64,000 nucleotides of DNA, from contig CAJNOP010000126.1 of the NCBI GenBank assembly GCA_905250075.1, forward strand, positions 414,519-478,518, in the 5' to 3' direction. The translations under genes and the position numbers were made by a program. Under the pieces are notes generated by a model. The model was not told the origin of the DNA, did not search any database, and saw only the letters and a list, made by a program, of their open reading frames with translations. Positions 21,728-34,229 of the stretch are shown here, one piece after another. The DNA comes from Rotaria sp. Silwood1 (Eukaryota > Rotifera > Eurotatoria > Philodinida > Philodinidae). Numbering within the stretch: the stretch's first letter is position 1; each line of letters starts with the position of its first letter.

Positions 21728-24721
21728 ATGTTATTCATTTATTCAAGTATTTTAGCATGTGTTTTTATTCCAATTATTTCTTGTCAAACGGTTTATGAAT
21801 TATTAAATTCATTTAGATTTTTAAATGAAGGTACAATATCAAAATCCGATATTTATGAATATCAATATGAATTTACATTCTATACAGAACCAGAAAATGT
21901 AACACGAGAAAAATTTGCATGGGTAGAAGAAGTTGTTCGACCATATTTATATCAAAAAGATCCAACAAAACCTTTACAATGCAATTCAAATCCATTATTA
22001 TTAGGTACTGATTTACCGGGTGCTGATTTTTTATCAATAATACCACCATCAACTGATCCATCTGATTGTAATACATTATGTTGTATGTATATGTCATGTA
22101 CTGCATGGTCATTTTCTTCCTCAGCACCATCAGATTTTAATGGTTGTAGAAAAGGACAACCATGTTGTTATTTGAAAACCTATATACCAGCATCCGTTCC
22201 TAATCGAGATATTATATCTGCAACGATGAATCGTACATTTCCATATAATCATCCATCTAGTGGACTAAGATCAGCTATCCCATTAGGTGGTATAACAACA
22301 GGTTCAATTGAATTACGTGGTGATGGAACATTTCATGAATGGACAGTTGAAAATCAATCGCCAGCTTCTGGAGCAAAGTTTGGTGTTGTTGATGATGCAT
22401 TATTAGCCATTCGATTAAAAAATTTACAAACAAATGAAAATCATACTCGATTAATACGTACACATCCAAATCATGGTTTTGAAGGTATAGATACGATTAG
22501 ATATTATGGATCATATCCTGTCAGTAAATTAGAATTAATTGATTACAAATTAATAGGAAATATGGATTTATATGCTTATTCAATACTTAAACCAGGTGAT
22601 TTAAATCGTTCGATGACACCAGCTATTATTTATTCATTAAATATTGAAAATCCAAATGATTATCCAATTGCTATTGATTTTATGTATAATGTACCATTAT
22701 CAGTTCAAATTGATCAAACAAGACTTTCTAAAAATGTAATACAACAAATAACAAGTAATACATATATTCAATGTATATCTTTGTGTGATCAAAATAATTT
22801 ATGTGCTTCATGGAATTGGCACATTGTTAATAATCAAAATACGTGTTTGTTATATAGTGATATTGGAAATAATGTTTATTTAAGTGGACATGTTAGTGGC
22901 GTACGTGGACAATGGACATATAATAAAACTGGTCCATTAGTATTAGATCGTCCAGGAAAAATGTCTGCAAATGGTCAATATGTATTATGGCCATTTCTAT
23001 CATCTGATCAAACAATGACAGCAACTATTGATAATGATATTACTAATATATTAAGTAATTTTTCAATCAATGGTGGATGGTTTGAACAAACAGAAATAAA
23101 AGGATCTGCTGCTTATGGTGCCGTTTCTATTTCAACAAGATTAAAACCTGGTGAGAAAAAGACTTTATCAATATTATTTGCTTGGTATTTTCCACATCAT
23201 TATTGGTTAGATTTACCATTAGATAATTATTATTCATTATTATTTAATAATGTAACAACTGTTGGACAAACAATTGGAATAGATAAAAATGATGATAATC
23301 AATTGAAAGTAATTATAAAAGATATCTTAATATTACATAATCTTTATTTTAATTCAAGTTTACCAGATTATCTAGTTGATTCATTAATAAATAGTGCTTC
23401 TCATATGCGTAGTGCAATGTATTTTTCTAATGGTGATTGGCGACAATGGGAAGCATATGATTGTAATGATGTTGATAGTGTACATAATGATCATCAACGT
23501 CATTTACCATATATTTTATATTTTCCTGAAACAGAAAAAATGAAAATGTATACATGGGCTAAATATCAACAAACTGATGGAATGATACAAGAAACATTTG
23601 CAACTGGTTGTATGGGTGATACGCCCTCTTATAATCAACCTGGTGGAAGAAATATGGGAGATGTAACAACAATATTTATATTAGAAACATTAGAATTATA
23701 TCGTTGGACAAATGATTTTTCTTTTTTAAAAGATATGTATCCACATGTTGTAGCAGGTATACAATGGCAATTAAGTGTATCATCTCAATTAGGTTTACCA
23801 GAACATTTAGAATGTACATATGATATACCATATATGAGTCAATATCCAACAACAACATTTAATTCATTCATGCATTTAGCTGCATTACGCGCATGTATGG
23901 AATTAACATTGATTATGAATGATACTAATACATATAATAAATGTTATGAATCGTACTTTATTGCTATTAAACAAATTAATCAATTATTATGGTATAATGA
24001 TAGTATAGATACAGGTTATTTTTTAGCTTATACAGGTGGACAAGGTGAAAGAGCAATATTTACTGATGCATTATATGGCCAAGTATTAGCATTTACATAT
24101 GGATTAGGTCCTTTATATAATATATCAAAAATGAAAAAACATTTAGAAAGTGAAGTACGATTAGCAGATACACCATATGGATTAAGAATGTTAACTGGGC
24201 GAGAACCATTAACAAATCCACAAGATAATTCTATATGGATGGGTGCATCACAAGATTGGTCTGTATTAAATTTATGGTTTAATATGGATTTCAATAGTGC
24301 ATTAATACAATCTGAAAAAGGTTTAAATCATGTAAGACAAACATTAAATGATCAATGGAATACACATGGTTTATATGCAGGTGATGGATATGGTATTGGA
24401 GGAAAACCATGGGTTACATCACATTATGGTTTTCATATGGTCTTATGGCATTTACCATTTGCAATTACAGGTCAATATACTGATTTATCGAAAGGTATAT
24501 TATTATTTTCACCTAAATTACGATCACCATTTATTTTGCCTGTACTTATACCAAATACTCTTGGATCAATAAGTTCAACTCCACTATTAAATGGACAAAC
24601 ATCGTACACATTTGCATTAGCAATTGGAAATTTATCTTTGAATATACTTGCTATTAATAATGTGAAGTATCCAGGAAGTATTCATCTAACAGCTGGACAA
24701 TCGGTACAATGGATTGGATGA
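21728..24721 (+). CDS. Secreted GH116-like beta-glycosidase with PAN/Apple-like Cys-rich inserts, single exon
   Basis: 997 residues without an intron. Residues 1-19 form a signal peptide. The GH116 N-terminal module begins around residue 180 ([13 protein letters not shown], then [10 protein letters not shown]) and the catalytic (alpha/alpha)6 part covers about residues 535-925. Aligned by eye to human GBA2, Glu575 in QWEAYD sits at the nucleophile position and Asp699 in ECTYD at the acid/base position, so it should be active on a beta-glycoside, possibly a glucosylceramide-type or bacterial/plant glycan. Two Cys-rich segments, about residues 84-150 (CNTLCC, CTAW) and 338-398 ([16 protein letters not shown]), look like PAN/Apple modules, the second inserted between GH116 parts. 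GBA2 itself is cytosolic and lacks both. Many N-glycosylation sequons support secretion. Lack of introns amid intron-rich neighbours suggests retrocopy or horizontal origin. Family call firm; substrate unknown. Confidence 0.8.
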   Translation: MLFIYSSILACVFIPIISCQTVYELLNSFRFLNEGTISKSDIYEYQYEFTFYTEPENVTREKFAWVEEVVRPYLYQKDPTKPLQCNSNPLLLGTDLPGADFLSIIPPSTDPSDCNTLCCMYMSCTAWSFSSSAPSDFNGCRKGQPCCYLKTYIPASVPNRDIISATMNRTFPYNHPSSGLRSAIPLGGITTGSIELRGDGTFHEWTVENQSPASGAKFGVVDDALLAIRLKNLQTNENHTRLIRTHPNHGFEGIDTIRYYGSYPVSKLELIDYKLIGNMDLYAYSILKPGDLNRSMTPAIIYSLNIENPNDYPIAIDFMYNVPLSVQIDQTRLSKNVIQQITSNTYIQCISLCDQNNLCASWNWHIVNNQNTCLLYSDIGNNVYLSGHVSGVRGQWTYNKTGPLVLDRPGKMSANGQYVLWPFLSSDQTMTATIDNDITNILSNFSINGGWFEQTEIKGSAAYGAVSISTRLKPGEKKTLSILFAWYFPHHYWLDLPLDNYYSLLFNNVTTVGQTIGIDKNDDNQLKVIIKDILILHNLYFNSSLPDYLVDSLINSASHMRSAMYFSNGDWRQWEAYDCNDVDSVHNDHQRHLPYILYFPETEKMKMYTWAKYQQTDGMIQETFATGCMGDTPSYNQPGGRNMGDVTTIFILETLELYRWTNDFSFLKDMYPHVVAGIQWQLSVSSQLGLPEHLECTYDIPYMSQYPTTTFNSFMHLAALRACMELTLIMNDTNTYNKCYESYFIAIKQINQLLWYNDSIDTGYFLAYTGGQGERAIFTDALYGQVLAFTYGLGPLYNISKMKKHLESEVRLADTPYGLRMLTGREPLTNPQDNSIWMGASQDWSVLNLWFNMDFNSALIQSEKGLNHVRQTLNDQWNTHGLYAGDGYGIGGKPWVTSHYGFHMVLWHLPFAITGQYTDLSKGILLFSPKLRSPFILPVLIPNTLGSISSTPLLNGQTSYTFALAIGNLSLNILAINNVKYPGSIHLTAGQSVQWIG

Positions 24722-26796
24722 TTGATCAATTGTAATTAACATTAATTAGAACTATAACGAAACAAAACTTTTTTTTTTGTTTTTGTTTTACTTTCCATTC
24801 TTGAGTAATTTTTTAACGAAGTAGTAAACAGTATGTGTGTTTTCTTAATTTTGATTATAAAAATCATGATCAGTATTGAAAATATTGAATTCAAACGGAT
24901 ATAGTTAGTAAACAATTATCTTCAAATCTTGAATGTTTTCTTAAATATTCTCGACAAAAGAAAAATTTTTTATTTCTTTGACTAAATTTCTTACAGATCA
25001 ATCTCGATTAAGATAGAAATCAAAACTGATTTAAATCGATTTTGATTATAAAAATATTAATATTAACTATTTCTTTAACCCTACTTATATAATTTCAAAA
25101 AATGCAAATTTTGTTCTCTTAGTTTAAAAAAGACGTTTTTTTTCTTTGTTTTTTGAAATTCAATGCATTAATAAAACCTTTTCTTGTTATTACTACAAAA
25201 GCAAAAAAGTAGGTGGCTTTTGAATAATCATTTTGTATGAAGAACTATAATTCAAATTGGTTCATTCAACAGAAAGTTTATTACATAATGCGACAAAAAT
25301 GCAAGATCAAAAGGAGATTAAAATAAAACTATAACAATATTTGTGTTTCTTTGATAAATGAGTTCATGCATACTAAATTTAACTTCACAAAGAAATGCAA
25401 AGTTTTCATCAAAAATACAAACTTTAATCAGAGAGAAAGTATTTAATTTTCTATTATTGCTAAGTAGAAAACAGCACTCTATAAAATAATACTATAAATT
25501 TTTCTTTACATATAAAATAATCATAGGTTTTCTTTTATAGAATACAAAACGTATATAAAATTAGAAGAAAAATGTTGCAAATAATAATGCTAGAATTGAT
25601 CTAAGATGGCTAAGGCGATTTATAGAAATGGAAAAATCTTGACTAATCGAAATCATGAATAAAAAATTATTAATATCATTATAATTTTATAATAAGAAAA
25701 TGGAAATTACTGTCTAAAAGAATTTGCAAAAAAGCTTTTCAATGTCTTCAATACGAAGATAAAGAATAATTAAATAGATCTTATTCCCAAACAAACAAAA
25801 AAATATATTGTTCTATTCTCTTATTAAAAAAAAAATTATGATGATCAATAAAATGCATTCGGTTCTCCATGATATCATCGAAATAATAACGTAGCCAAAC
25901 AGCTTCTTTTCTTTTGTTTTGTTAATTTTTGTAAAGAAAAAATATAGAATGTGATTAGCTATTGTTTACAATCGCAGAAGTTTCTTTTTTCTATTTTTCT
26001 GCTTTTTTTTCAATTTGATAATCTTTTCTCAATTGAATAACTTAAAAAATTTCTTAAATATTCGAATTCAATTTTGTTCTTTTCTTTTCTTCTACTTGTT
26101 AGTAACTATGAATATGACTATAATAGAATGTTCGAGTATTTGCGTGTATTTACTAATCAATCATATGAAAAAAAAGCATCTAATGAAAATGATATTAGTG
26201 AAACTAGAATAAAATGTAGTGTATAGATCTACTAATGTTTTATTCGACCAATAGTATAATCAAAATGACCTCATAGGTTATGATCAGTAAAACAGAAAGG
26301 CACAATGCAAAATAGATGTTAAGTAAAACATCATCGGAAATGAAAGCATTAGAAAATTGTCGTGACATATCTTTATTTGTTTTTATTTGATACTATCATC
26401 AAAACGAATAAAAGCTAGACAAAAGCAGAATGCCATTCTCGTTCCATTTATTTCTTTCTTCTGCATGAATAATCAATTTCTATTGTTTTTCAATAAGATA
26501 TCACTTTTTCATGAAGTATAGCGTCAAATATATATATACAAATATATATATATAGAAATCTCTATTTTCAAAAGGCGAAAATCTTGCTATGATTTGCTTT
26601 ATATATATATATATATATATAACTAATCGAAACGATGGAAAAGAAGTAATTGAATACTAATTGTGTGACGCATATCGTAATGAGACCACAATATACTTTA
26701 TTCTTTTTCACACACACGCACACATATAAAGAGTGAGAACGAACGAATACAACATGCAACATGAGAGAAAAAAAAAGAAAGTAATATTTGCACGGC
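24722..26796. other. 2-kb intergenic region with TA microsatellites
   Basis: Convergent region between the GH116 gene (plus) and the Ser-rich gene (minus). It contains (TA)n tracts near 26529-26554 and 26600-26620. A T/G-rich run follows the GH116 stop. No other gene or transposon ends were recognised. Confidence 0.45.
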
Positions 26797-27345
26797 TCAC
26801 TGGGGAACAGCTCCATGTTCGAGTAATACTTCGTGTCCATCGTTTGTAACATGTGCTGCTGCATTTGGATCATCAGCCAATTTAATTAAATCGACAATTT
26901 CACCTTTTTCATAGGGTATTTCCAAAAAACTATCACTCTGTTTTAATGATGGTGATCGAGCAGGCGACGTTTCTTTACCAAAAATACTTGGAGAAGAAGT
27001 ATGAATCGATGGAGTTTCTTCAGCATCCGGTGTCGATAATTGGTGTGCTACATGATTGGAGAAATCAGCTATGGGTGTACTTAAAATGATTGACGAAGGA
27101 TCAGCATCAATTGAAAAACGTTTGGCAATCGGATGTACAGGATGATGACGATCGACACTTGATTGAGTGGAAAGAATTTTTGTTAATTTTTTTGTTGCTG
27201 TTGCACTTGAAGAAGAAATAGCAGTAGTCGGAGGTACTGAAGCAGTCGGGGAAGTACGAGAATCACTTGTATCACTGGTCGACTTGTCATCAGGAATGAT
27301 TAATGTTGGTGCTGTAGAGGAAGAGGAAGAGGAAGAAGACGCCAT
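26797..27345 (-). CDS. Ser/Thr-rich protein of unknown function
   Basis: Single frame of 182 residues starting MASSSSSSSST and ending in stop TGA at 26797-26799. It is mostly low-complexity Ser, Thr, Pro and Ala with several Ser-Pro sites (TSPT, SSPS, TSPARSPS), typical of a disordered, phosphorylated protein. The C-terminal 45 residues are more ordered (SDSFLEIPYEKGEIVDLIKL, then HEVLLEHG) and may be the conserved core. No membrane segment or signal peptide. The ATG is preceded directly by TTTAG, a splice acceptor, so a leader exon or spliced leader precedes it. The base composition (about 45% GC) is richer than its flanks, which supports coding. No family recognised. Confidence 0.6.
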   Translation of the reverse strand: MASSSSSSSSTAPTLIIPDDKSTSDTSDSRTSPTASVPPTTAISSSSATATKKLTKILSTQSSVDRHHPVHPIAKRFSIDADPSSIILSTPIADFSNHVAHQLSTPDAEETPSIHTSSPSIFGKETSPARSPSLKQSDSFLEIPYEKGEIVDLIKLADDPNAAAHVTNDGHEVLLEHGAVPQ

Positions 27346-29528
27346 CTAAATTATTCGTCTATAAAACAAAACAACATAACTTAATCGATTTTTTTAATGA
27401 AAAGAAAGAGTGCTTTCATTTTGTATTAACTCTTTTGATAGCTCCACTTGAATCAATTGATGACTAAGGAACAACAAAAACACGAAATCTCTTATTCAAG
27501 TTCTTTCTTCTCATTTCTATTCATGCGAACCGAAATGAAATTGTACTTTAATATACTAAAAATATGTTTCAGAACGAAAAAATAAAATAAATAATACAAA
27601 CTACTATTGCATGAATGCAACAATCCTATGATACAATTTACCTCGATATTGCCAGTTTTGAAATGTTTTTTTTGACGTAAATATTAGTGAGCAAGTAGAC
27701 GAGAAAAAAAAGCCGTCAGATGAGGGACAACAAAAACGACAACGTCACTTTTCTCCATAACTGACGTATGCGCATGTTGTATGGAGAACACAAAGGAGAA
27801 ATGATAGACACAGAGAGAAAGAGAGAGAAAGAGGCGGGGATCGATGACGACAACAAGCATAGTAGAAGAGAATGAATGCAAAGGAAAAGAGATGAAAGGG
27901 AAAAAAAACGCTTGAGTAAAAAAAAAAAAAATAATACAATAATGATGATGAGAACACATTCATAGGACCGACGACGAGAATCGTTGTTCTCTCCGAGACT
28001 CTCTTTCTCTATTCTATTCGCTTTTAAAAAGACGAGAATAACAGTTTAGAGAGGAAAATACGCAATTGGAAGAAGTAAAAAGCATTTCGAGAAATAATAG
28101 AAGAAGAAAAAAACGAGATGTACGCGTGTGATCTGGATGCATTTGTTTATGATCGTTATTCATTGACGAAGCAGAATATTTTTAGTTTTTTGAATGATTA
28201 GAAATGACATTTTAGAAAAGATTTAGATAAACTTTGAATGGTACTAAATCGAACATTAATGTGTTCTAAGAACGGAAGACAGATTCTTTTTTTTTCTTCA
28301 TCTTAATTGCTCATCATAAGAAAAAGAAAATGTCATGTAATAACTTCAGAAAACGAGGGAAAAAAAAGCAAAAAAACTAGTTGATTGATTTACATTTTCT
28401 AAATGGAAGACGAATGCCGACAACTATGAAGAGAACAGAGAGATGTTCATCGAATTAGCGCGTAAGACATGAAAAGAACAGAAAATAGAAAAACTGTAAT
28501 ATAGTAAAAAAAAACGTGCATTATTATCCAACTTTATTTTTTCTTATATATAAACCAGCGATCACTGAAAATGACAGAGAAGCTTAAGCTTTCTCACCTG
28601 TTTAGTCTGTTCATAATTTACATAAATTAGTTTGATGAACTAAAGAAATATCCTATTATAACAATCCCTTTCTGTAGCAATATAGCTGGATTAATGTTAA
28701 TTTATTTCCGAATAAATATATCAAGGCTATTTTGCAAGAAAGAAAAGCATCCTTTTATACAGCACACAAACGTATACATGCACGCAAGCAAAAAAATGAA
28801 GAAAAAAAAACAAAGAGAGAGAGAGAGAAAGAGACAAACAGCAAATAAGACACAGTAAAACAAGGTTGACTTGAGTATACTGTCATATTTGATAATTGGC
28901 TAACATTACATTAAAAGAGATGGTATTATATATTTGTTTTTTAACTGTAGTAATACATGAAAAAAAAACAACCTAGAACAACTAAACATGCGAGTTTCAA
29001 TGATTTCCACGAACGAAGAAAAGAAACAACCTAAATGCGATCAACACACTGAGATAGATAATTTATCGAAAAGAAAAATGAAACAGGTGAAAAAACAACC
29101 GTACACATCAACACCTACGAGTACGCATATACAATGTTAGAAATACATTTTGTTTGGCTGTTCTCTAAGAGTTATGAATAAGTTCTAATCAAAAATGTGT
29201 CATAGTTTTGTAAACTTGAGTGTGAATGATTAATTTTTCTAATTGTCATCAACAGATACTTGTGTTTTTATTGATAATTAATACAGACAGCTTTGTGATG
29301 AAACTATCCTTCCACGGTTGAAATATTGTTTTTTTCGATGATTCATCTTTATATAGGATTGGATAGTTTAATGAACCGTTAGAAATGATCAATGATGTAC
29401 ATGACTGAGCAAAGCAGAGGTTTTGCCAAACAACAAAAAGAAATGTAAAAGAAAAATGGCGTTTTAAAACAGCTGAAATATGAAATTGATCTTTTTCATA
29501 TTTTATCAATAATATATAGTTATAGATA
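27346..29528. other. 2.2-kb intergenic, purine-rich region
   Basis: Divergent region between the Ser-rich gene and ZSWIM2. GA-rich strings (GAGAGAAAGAGAGAGAAAGAGG near 27812-27836 and GAGAGAGAGAGAAAGAGA near 28814-28833) stand out. Reading frames on the minus strand at 27684-27963 are complements of these purine tracts and look spurious. Confidence 0.45.
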
Positions 29529-32500
29529 ATGTCTCGTAGTTTGCCTTATCGTCTTGAATGTCCTGAAAAATATCTACAAGTTCAAGATGATGCACTTAAT
29601 TCAACATTTTTTATTCTAAGACAAACTGGTCCAACAGCTTTTGTTATTAAAGAAGATGATGAACGAATGTTTAAAGTATTGATAATAAATAAAATTTTGA
29701 TTACATAGACATGTCATATAAATTAGGTATTTTTGGGTGATCAACATCAATGTACTTGTAATGCATTTCAACGAGACCGAGATTTATGCAAACATCTTTG
29801 TTGGCTTCTATTAAAACGATTTCGTGTACCAAGAACTAATCCTAGTAATTAATAATGATATTGACAAGATATTTTTTCTATACATATATACATAAATATA
29901 TTTAGTACTTTGGCAAAAAGGTCTTGTTGAACGAGAAATAAATGAACTTCTACGTGGTTTAGCACGAGAAGATGAACGGAACAAAACAAATCATAATCAT
30001 AGACCAAAAGTAAAAAAAAAATTAAATTTTTATACATTGTTTTAATTAGAAAATTTTCATACAAGTTTTTTTCCGATCTTTTGACAATATCCTAATGATT
30101 ATTTAATTATAAAGAAAGATTTAGATTGTCTTTACAATTTTCTCGTATGGTATACTATAGAAAAGAATTGAAACAAACACTAAACTTTGATACTCATTCA
30201 TATAATCTAACAATTTCTAATCATAAAGAATTATTCGATTCGGTATGTTTTTCGCTAATGTAAAATTAGAATGGTGAAATATGTTTTTAAACATACTGTC
30301 ATTTTATATTTGATATTAATTAATGAATTCATTCAAATGAAATAAAAATTAATTTTTTTTTATGTAACAATAAAAAAAAGGATAGTGTAAAATATTCTTG
30401 AGATTCTTCATAGATCATTTGCATCTAATCTTTGCATAATCGATCAATCAAAACTATGTACTTGTCATGAATGAAAACATTTTCTAAAGATGATGAAAAG
30501 AAAGAAATTAGAAATTTTTACATTTCAGAATGATAATGGAAATGACGGTGATGGTGATGGTGAAGTTGAACAACGACCAATCAATGAAAATGATGTATGT
30601 CCTATATGTCAAGAAGAATTTTTAATTAAAAAATTACCAATTACTTATTGCAGGTTTGATCAAATTTTTCAAAACTATAAATTAGAAATTAATTCAATAT
30701 TTGATATCTTGTTTTTTAGACATGGTTGTGGTAATAATGTTCATGTTAAATGTATGAAAGTATGGCTTGATCATCAAGTATCAACTGGTGAAAAAACAGT
30801 TAAATGTCCATTATGTCGAGAAACATTTGGTACACCTGAACAACTTAAACAAGAATTTCGGTATAAGAATTCTCGTTCAATTTCTGTTGTTCAAAAAAGA
30901 AAAAAAAAAGAATTAATATTTTCTATTTTTCAGTACAAGTGGTGCTCAACAAGCTGAAAAATCATCTATTCATTTAAGTTATTCATGTCATCGTTGTCGT
31001 GCTTGTCCAATTACAGGCAAATGTTATAAATGTACAACATGTCATGATTATTTTCTTTGCCAAACATGTTTTAATTTAAATATACATAATGAACATAATT
31101 TTGATTATCGAGAAGTAAAAAACAATAGGATTTTTTCTTTAAAAATTATCTTAATTTAATAATTAAATGAATTTTATTTTATTTTAGAAATCATTTCAAC
31201 GTTGGAAATTAGCAACACGAGAACATTTAAATGCATTACCTAATGCACTTCATCAAATGTTAGCAAATAGAGAAATAACAGAAAATGATTATGATATTCT
31301 TCTTCAACTTGATAAGTAATTAACATATTAAAATATTTGTTTTTATTTTTATCTATGTTTTTTTTTCTGGTAATCAAGTGCTCAAAATGCAGCTATTATG
31401 GGTATACCAGAAAATGTTGTTAAATCAATGCCAACTGAACGTGTACATGAACGAAGTCGTTTATTACAACATGGTGAACAATGTCGTTTATGTTTACGGT
31501 CTTATCAAATTGGTGAACGTGTTCGACGTTTACCATGTCGACATAAATTTCATATTGATTGTATTGGTAATTTAAAAAGAAATAAACAAATATTATTTTC
31601 TATTTATTTGTTATTTTTTTTTTACTATGTAGATGGATGGCTTTTACATAGTCATCCAACATGTCCAATTGATGGTCAACTTGTATGGAGTGCTGAAATG
31701 GATAATGAACAAAGAGAAGCAAAACGGTAATGTTTAAAAAGGAAACAGAAATTTTTCTTTTTCAGTCAATATGAAATTTTAATTTATTAAAGATGAAATT
31801 TTCTTCTTGCCGATAATGTCTATCAAGAATCTCAAAAAAAAACATTTTTTGTAACTGAAAGAATTCTCTATTACGGTTAGTAGACCGAAGACCCCAGTAA
31901 AACTGCTAGAAAAAAAGATTTTCGGAAAATCAAGATACTTCAAAATCGAAGAAAGATTTTGTTTGATAGAGCAAATAATTCTGAGCAAAATAAGACAGTT
32001 CCAATCGTTTCATAATCCTTCTTCATTGAATTTTCTTACGCGTGACATTTTGGAGTCTTCTGTAAATAGAATGCATTTCAACCAAGGGAGGCCGTGCAGA
32101 GGTCGAAGGCGTCTTATCTTGTTCAGAATCATTTGCTCTATCAAATAAAATCTTCAAATACAAACTAGAAAGCTGATTTTGATGGGATCTTGATTTTTCA
32201 CAGGTCTTCATTCGAATAGTTTTCTTAAAATTTTCAAAAGTACTAATCTTGCTTGTTTTTCAAGGTTCTTGTTAGTTATTACTATCGAGAAGAATATTCG
32301 AATAAACAATTGCTTTAAACTTTTGTTTTTATCACTCTAGTTCTGCTCCTGTTGCTACTCGACACTCAACAAAACATGTATCTACTTCTGGTTCATCTTT
32401 ACTGTCAGTTGATATGGGTTTATCTATTACTCCTTATCAAGTACGGCCATTTAATGCACCAACAACGACTGATCTAAATCAACGATTTCGACGTCTTCAT

Positions 32501-32758
32501 ATGCGTGCACCACTTCGTCCATTAATAGCGGCAACAACGAATGAATTTCCATCATCTCTTGAAATAAATGCCTATAGTTTAGGAAATCGACAATTATCAA
32601 CAAATGATGTTGAACGACGAGAGTCATTATTATCATCACCTTCATTAGTACGAGAAGAAATTCGACGAGTAAATATTGAATTTAATCAAGATTTTACATT
32701 ACCACCAACTATCATTGGTCGTCGATTACTTGAACGTAGACGTTCAAATGCTAAATAA
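29529..32758 (+). CDS. ZSWIM2: E3 ubiquitin ligase ZSWIM2 homologue (SWIM-RING-ZZ-RING)
   Basis: Ten exons in phase: 29529-29675, 29727-29844, 29906-30009, 30529-30653, 30720-30860, 30934-31114, 31188-31315, 31379-31566, 31633-31726 and 32341-32758. Domains follow the ZSWIM2 order exactly. The SWIM finger is CTCNAFQ...LCKHLCWLLL, followed by the family helix VEREINELLRGL. The first RING starts CPICQEEF, with CGNNVHVKC and CPLCRETF. A ZZ finger has CHRCRACP, CYKCTTCHDYFLCQTCF and a distal His pair. The second RING reads CRLCLRSYQIGE...LPCRHKFHIDC...CPIDG. In mammals ZSWIM2 (MEX) is a testis-enriched E3 ligase that self-ubiquitinates and promotes death-receptor apoptosis. Intron 9 (31727-32340) carries a foldback repeat. 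The intron at 30010-30528 holds no convincing exon; splicing across it keeps phase 0. The C-terminal exon is Arg/Ser-rich and not conserved. TTATAG lies 3 nt before the ATG. Confidence 0.93.
31885..32210. repeat. Foldback repeat in ZSWIM2 intron 9
   Basis: Inverted arms: GATTTTGTTTGATAGAGCAAATAATTCTGAGCA region (31953-31986) against its complement at 32124-32150 (GAATCATTTGCTCTATCAAA). Outer blocks with GAAGACC and AAAATCAAGAT also pair (31885-31945 with 32180-32210). This is typical of an old MITE. No target duplication was identified. Confidence 0.6.
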
Positions 32759-33210
32759 TATATTTGCTCACATTTTGAGTTCATTGTATACGACATATAT
32801 TTTTTGTTTTTCTGTTTTTTCTTTTTTGGTTATATTTTTCTTTTTCTTCTTTGGAATATTTCACATTTGTATTTGAGAAAAATATAAATTACTGATAAAG
32901 ATCAGACGAATCGATCGAAATCTCACAAAAGAAAAATCTATCAAAACATTTATTTAATTCGATTTCAAGAGAACATATAAGCCTGTATTAAAATATTAAA
33001 TTTAATAGAAATGCTTCAAATAAACTAAATGCCAATGATTAAAACAAATTATTTGATTTTCGTGATTCTTTTCTTGTTTCTATTCATATATTAAAAAACA
33101 GAAAAAAAAAAGTCATTTCTCTCCTTGTGAACTTTCAATGAAGACAAAAAAGAAAAAATAATAATAATTCTTGATGATCATATGATTTTTATTTGTAAAA
33201 ACTTTTTTTT
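32759..33210. other. Convergent intergenic region
   Basis: 450 bp between the ends of ZSWIM2 (plus) and the DUF6973-like gene (minus). T-rich then A-rich, consistent with two 3' UTRs facing each other. No other feature. Confidence 0.45.
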
Positions 33211-33774
33211 TCAATCACTCGATGGTTGTATTTGTAAATAACCTGTTTGAACATGTTCATTACATTTTGCACGTGCTTCATCAGCTGTTTTTGAATCACT
33301 ACCAACTTGTCGACCAATTTCATTATTTGTTAAATCCATAACACGTTCATTATATGGTCCTGTTGTATTATTATCTTCATGAAGATCGGCAACTTTTTTG
33401 GCTTGATCACGACCAATACTAATTGTCATTAAAGCATTCCAATAACAATGACGAAAAGCATCACCAATACCATTATGTAATGTTTCTGGTGGATAACTGT
33501 TTCGAGCTTCAGCACCAGCATTATCAGCATCAGTTTTAGCTTTAGCACAATCAAATGGACCAACAAGAAATATACATTTGATACCTTCTGTTAGTGTTGA
33601 CCTAATCATAATTATTATAAAATGTTAGAGAAAACAAAACAAAAAGAAAAACGAAGAAGTAAACAATGAATTTTACCCTCGTGGTTCACCCCATGATTTA
33701 TCTATGACTGTTGCTGATGGTGCAGCTTGAATACAAGTAATAATAGCAAGAACGGCGAAGATAAGAAATTGCAT
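33211..33774 (-). CDS. Small secreted DUF6973-like protein
   Basis: Two exons (33677-33774 and 33211-33601) give 162 residues. The start at 33774 was chosen over an in-frame upstream ATG at 33861 because it begins directly with a signal peptide (MQFLIFAVLAIITCIQAAPS, cut after Ala). The second exon holds one compact domain with NGIGDAFRHCYWNALMT, a His-Glu pair in ADLHED, and MDLTNNEIGRQVG. This layout (D-A-F-R-H, Y-W-N-A-L, H-E, M-D-L-x-N-N-x-x-G-R) is what I know from the DUF6973 family, found mainly in bacteria; its activity is not established. The conserved His, Asp and Glu could make a metal or hydrolase site, but this is a guess. The 75-nt intron sits just after the signal peptide. Four Cys residues suit an extracellular protein. 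Candidate horizontal acquisition. Confidence 0.7.
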
Positions 33775-34229
33775 GGATATTTTTTTTCTTTTAAAATTCG
33801 ATGGTTTTGAAAAAAAAAGTGTAAAAAAACTAAACTTTTCGAACGTTTTTATATCAATCATTTTTGTTATTTATCCTATTGTTGTAAATTGATATGCTTT
33901 CAAAATCCATATTTCATTAAAATATTAAAGGATTTAAAATAAGCATTCAAAAAAACAATATTGAAACTTGATAATATATATATAAATTAATTTAGTTTAA
34001 TATATTCTTTTCTTTTTTACATAAAAGATTAAGGAGTATACGACAGAAAAAAAAACAAAAAAACAAAAATTAATTGCAATCGAACAACAAAGATTTATTT
34101 TCTTGAAATCAAAAGAACTTAGTAATATATAGCTACATAGTAGCTACACATTTATTCGTTGATAAATAATTTTATACATAGAAAAAAAAAAGAAAACAAA
34201 ACGAATAGTTAGAAAGAATTGTTCATAAA
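33775..34229. other. Intergenic region between VIRMA and the DUF6973-like gene
   Basis: AT-rich; contains the promoter of the DUF6973-like gene and the 3' UTR of VIRMA. Nothing else recognised. Confidence 0.4.

Noticed and set aside
21873..24572. Several frames of 60-88 codons on both strands within the GH116 gene
   Set aside because: They overlap a 997-codon frame with clear family motifs and show only skewed composition.
30110..30245. Possible extra ZSWIM2 exon (a stop-free frame of about 40 codons starting FRLSLQFSR)
   Set aside because: Including it breaks the reading phase at both sides, and known ZSWIM2 proteins go straight from the LLRGL helix to the first RING; skipping it keeps phase 0.
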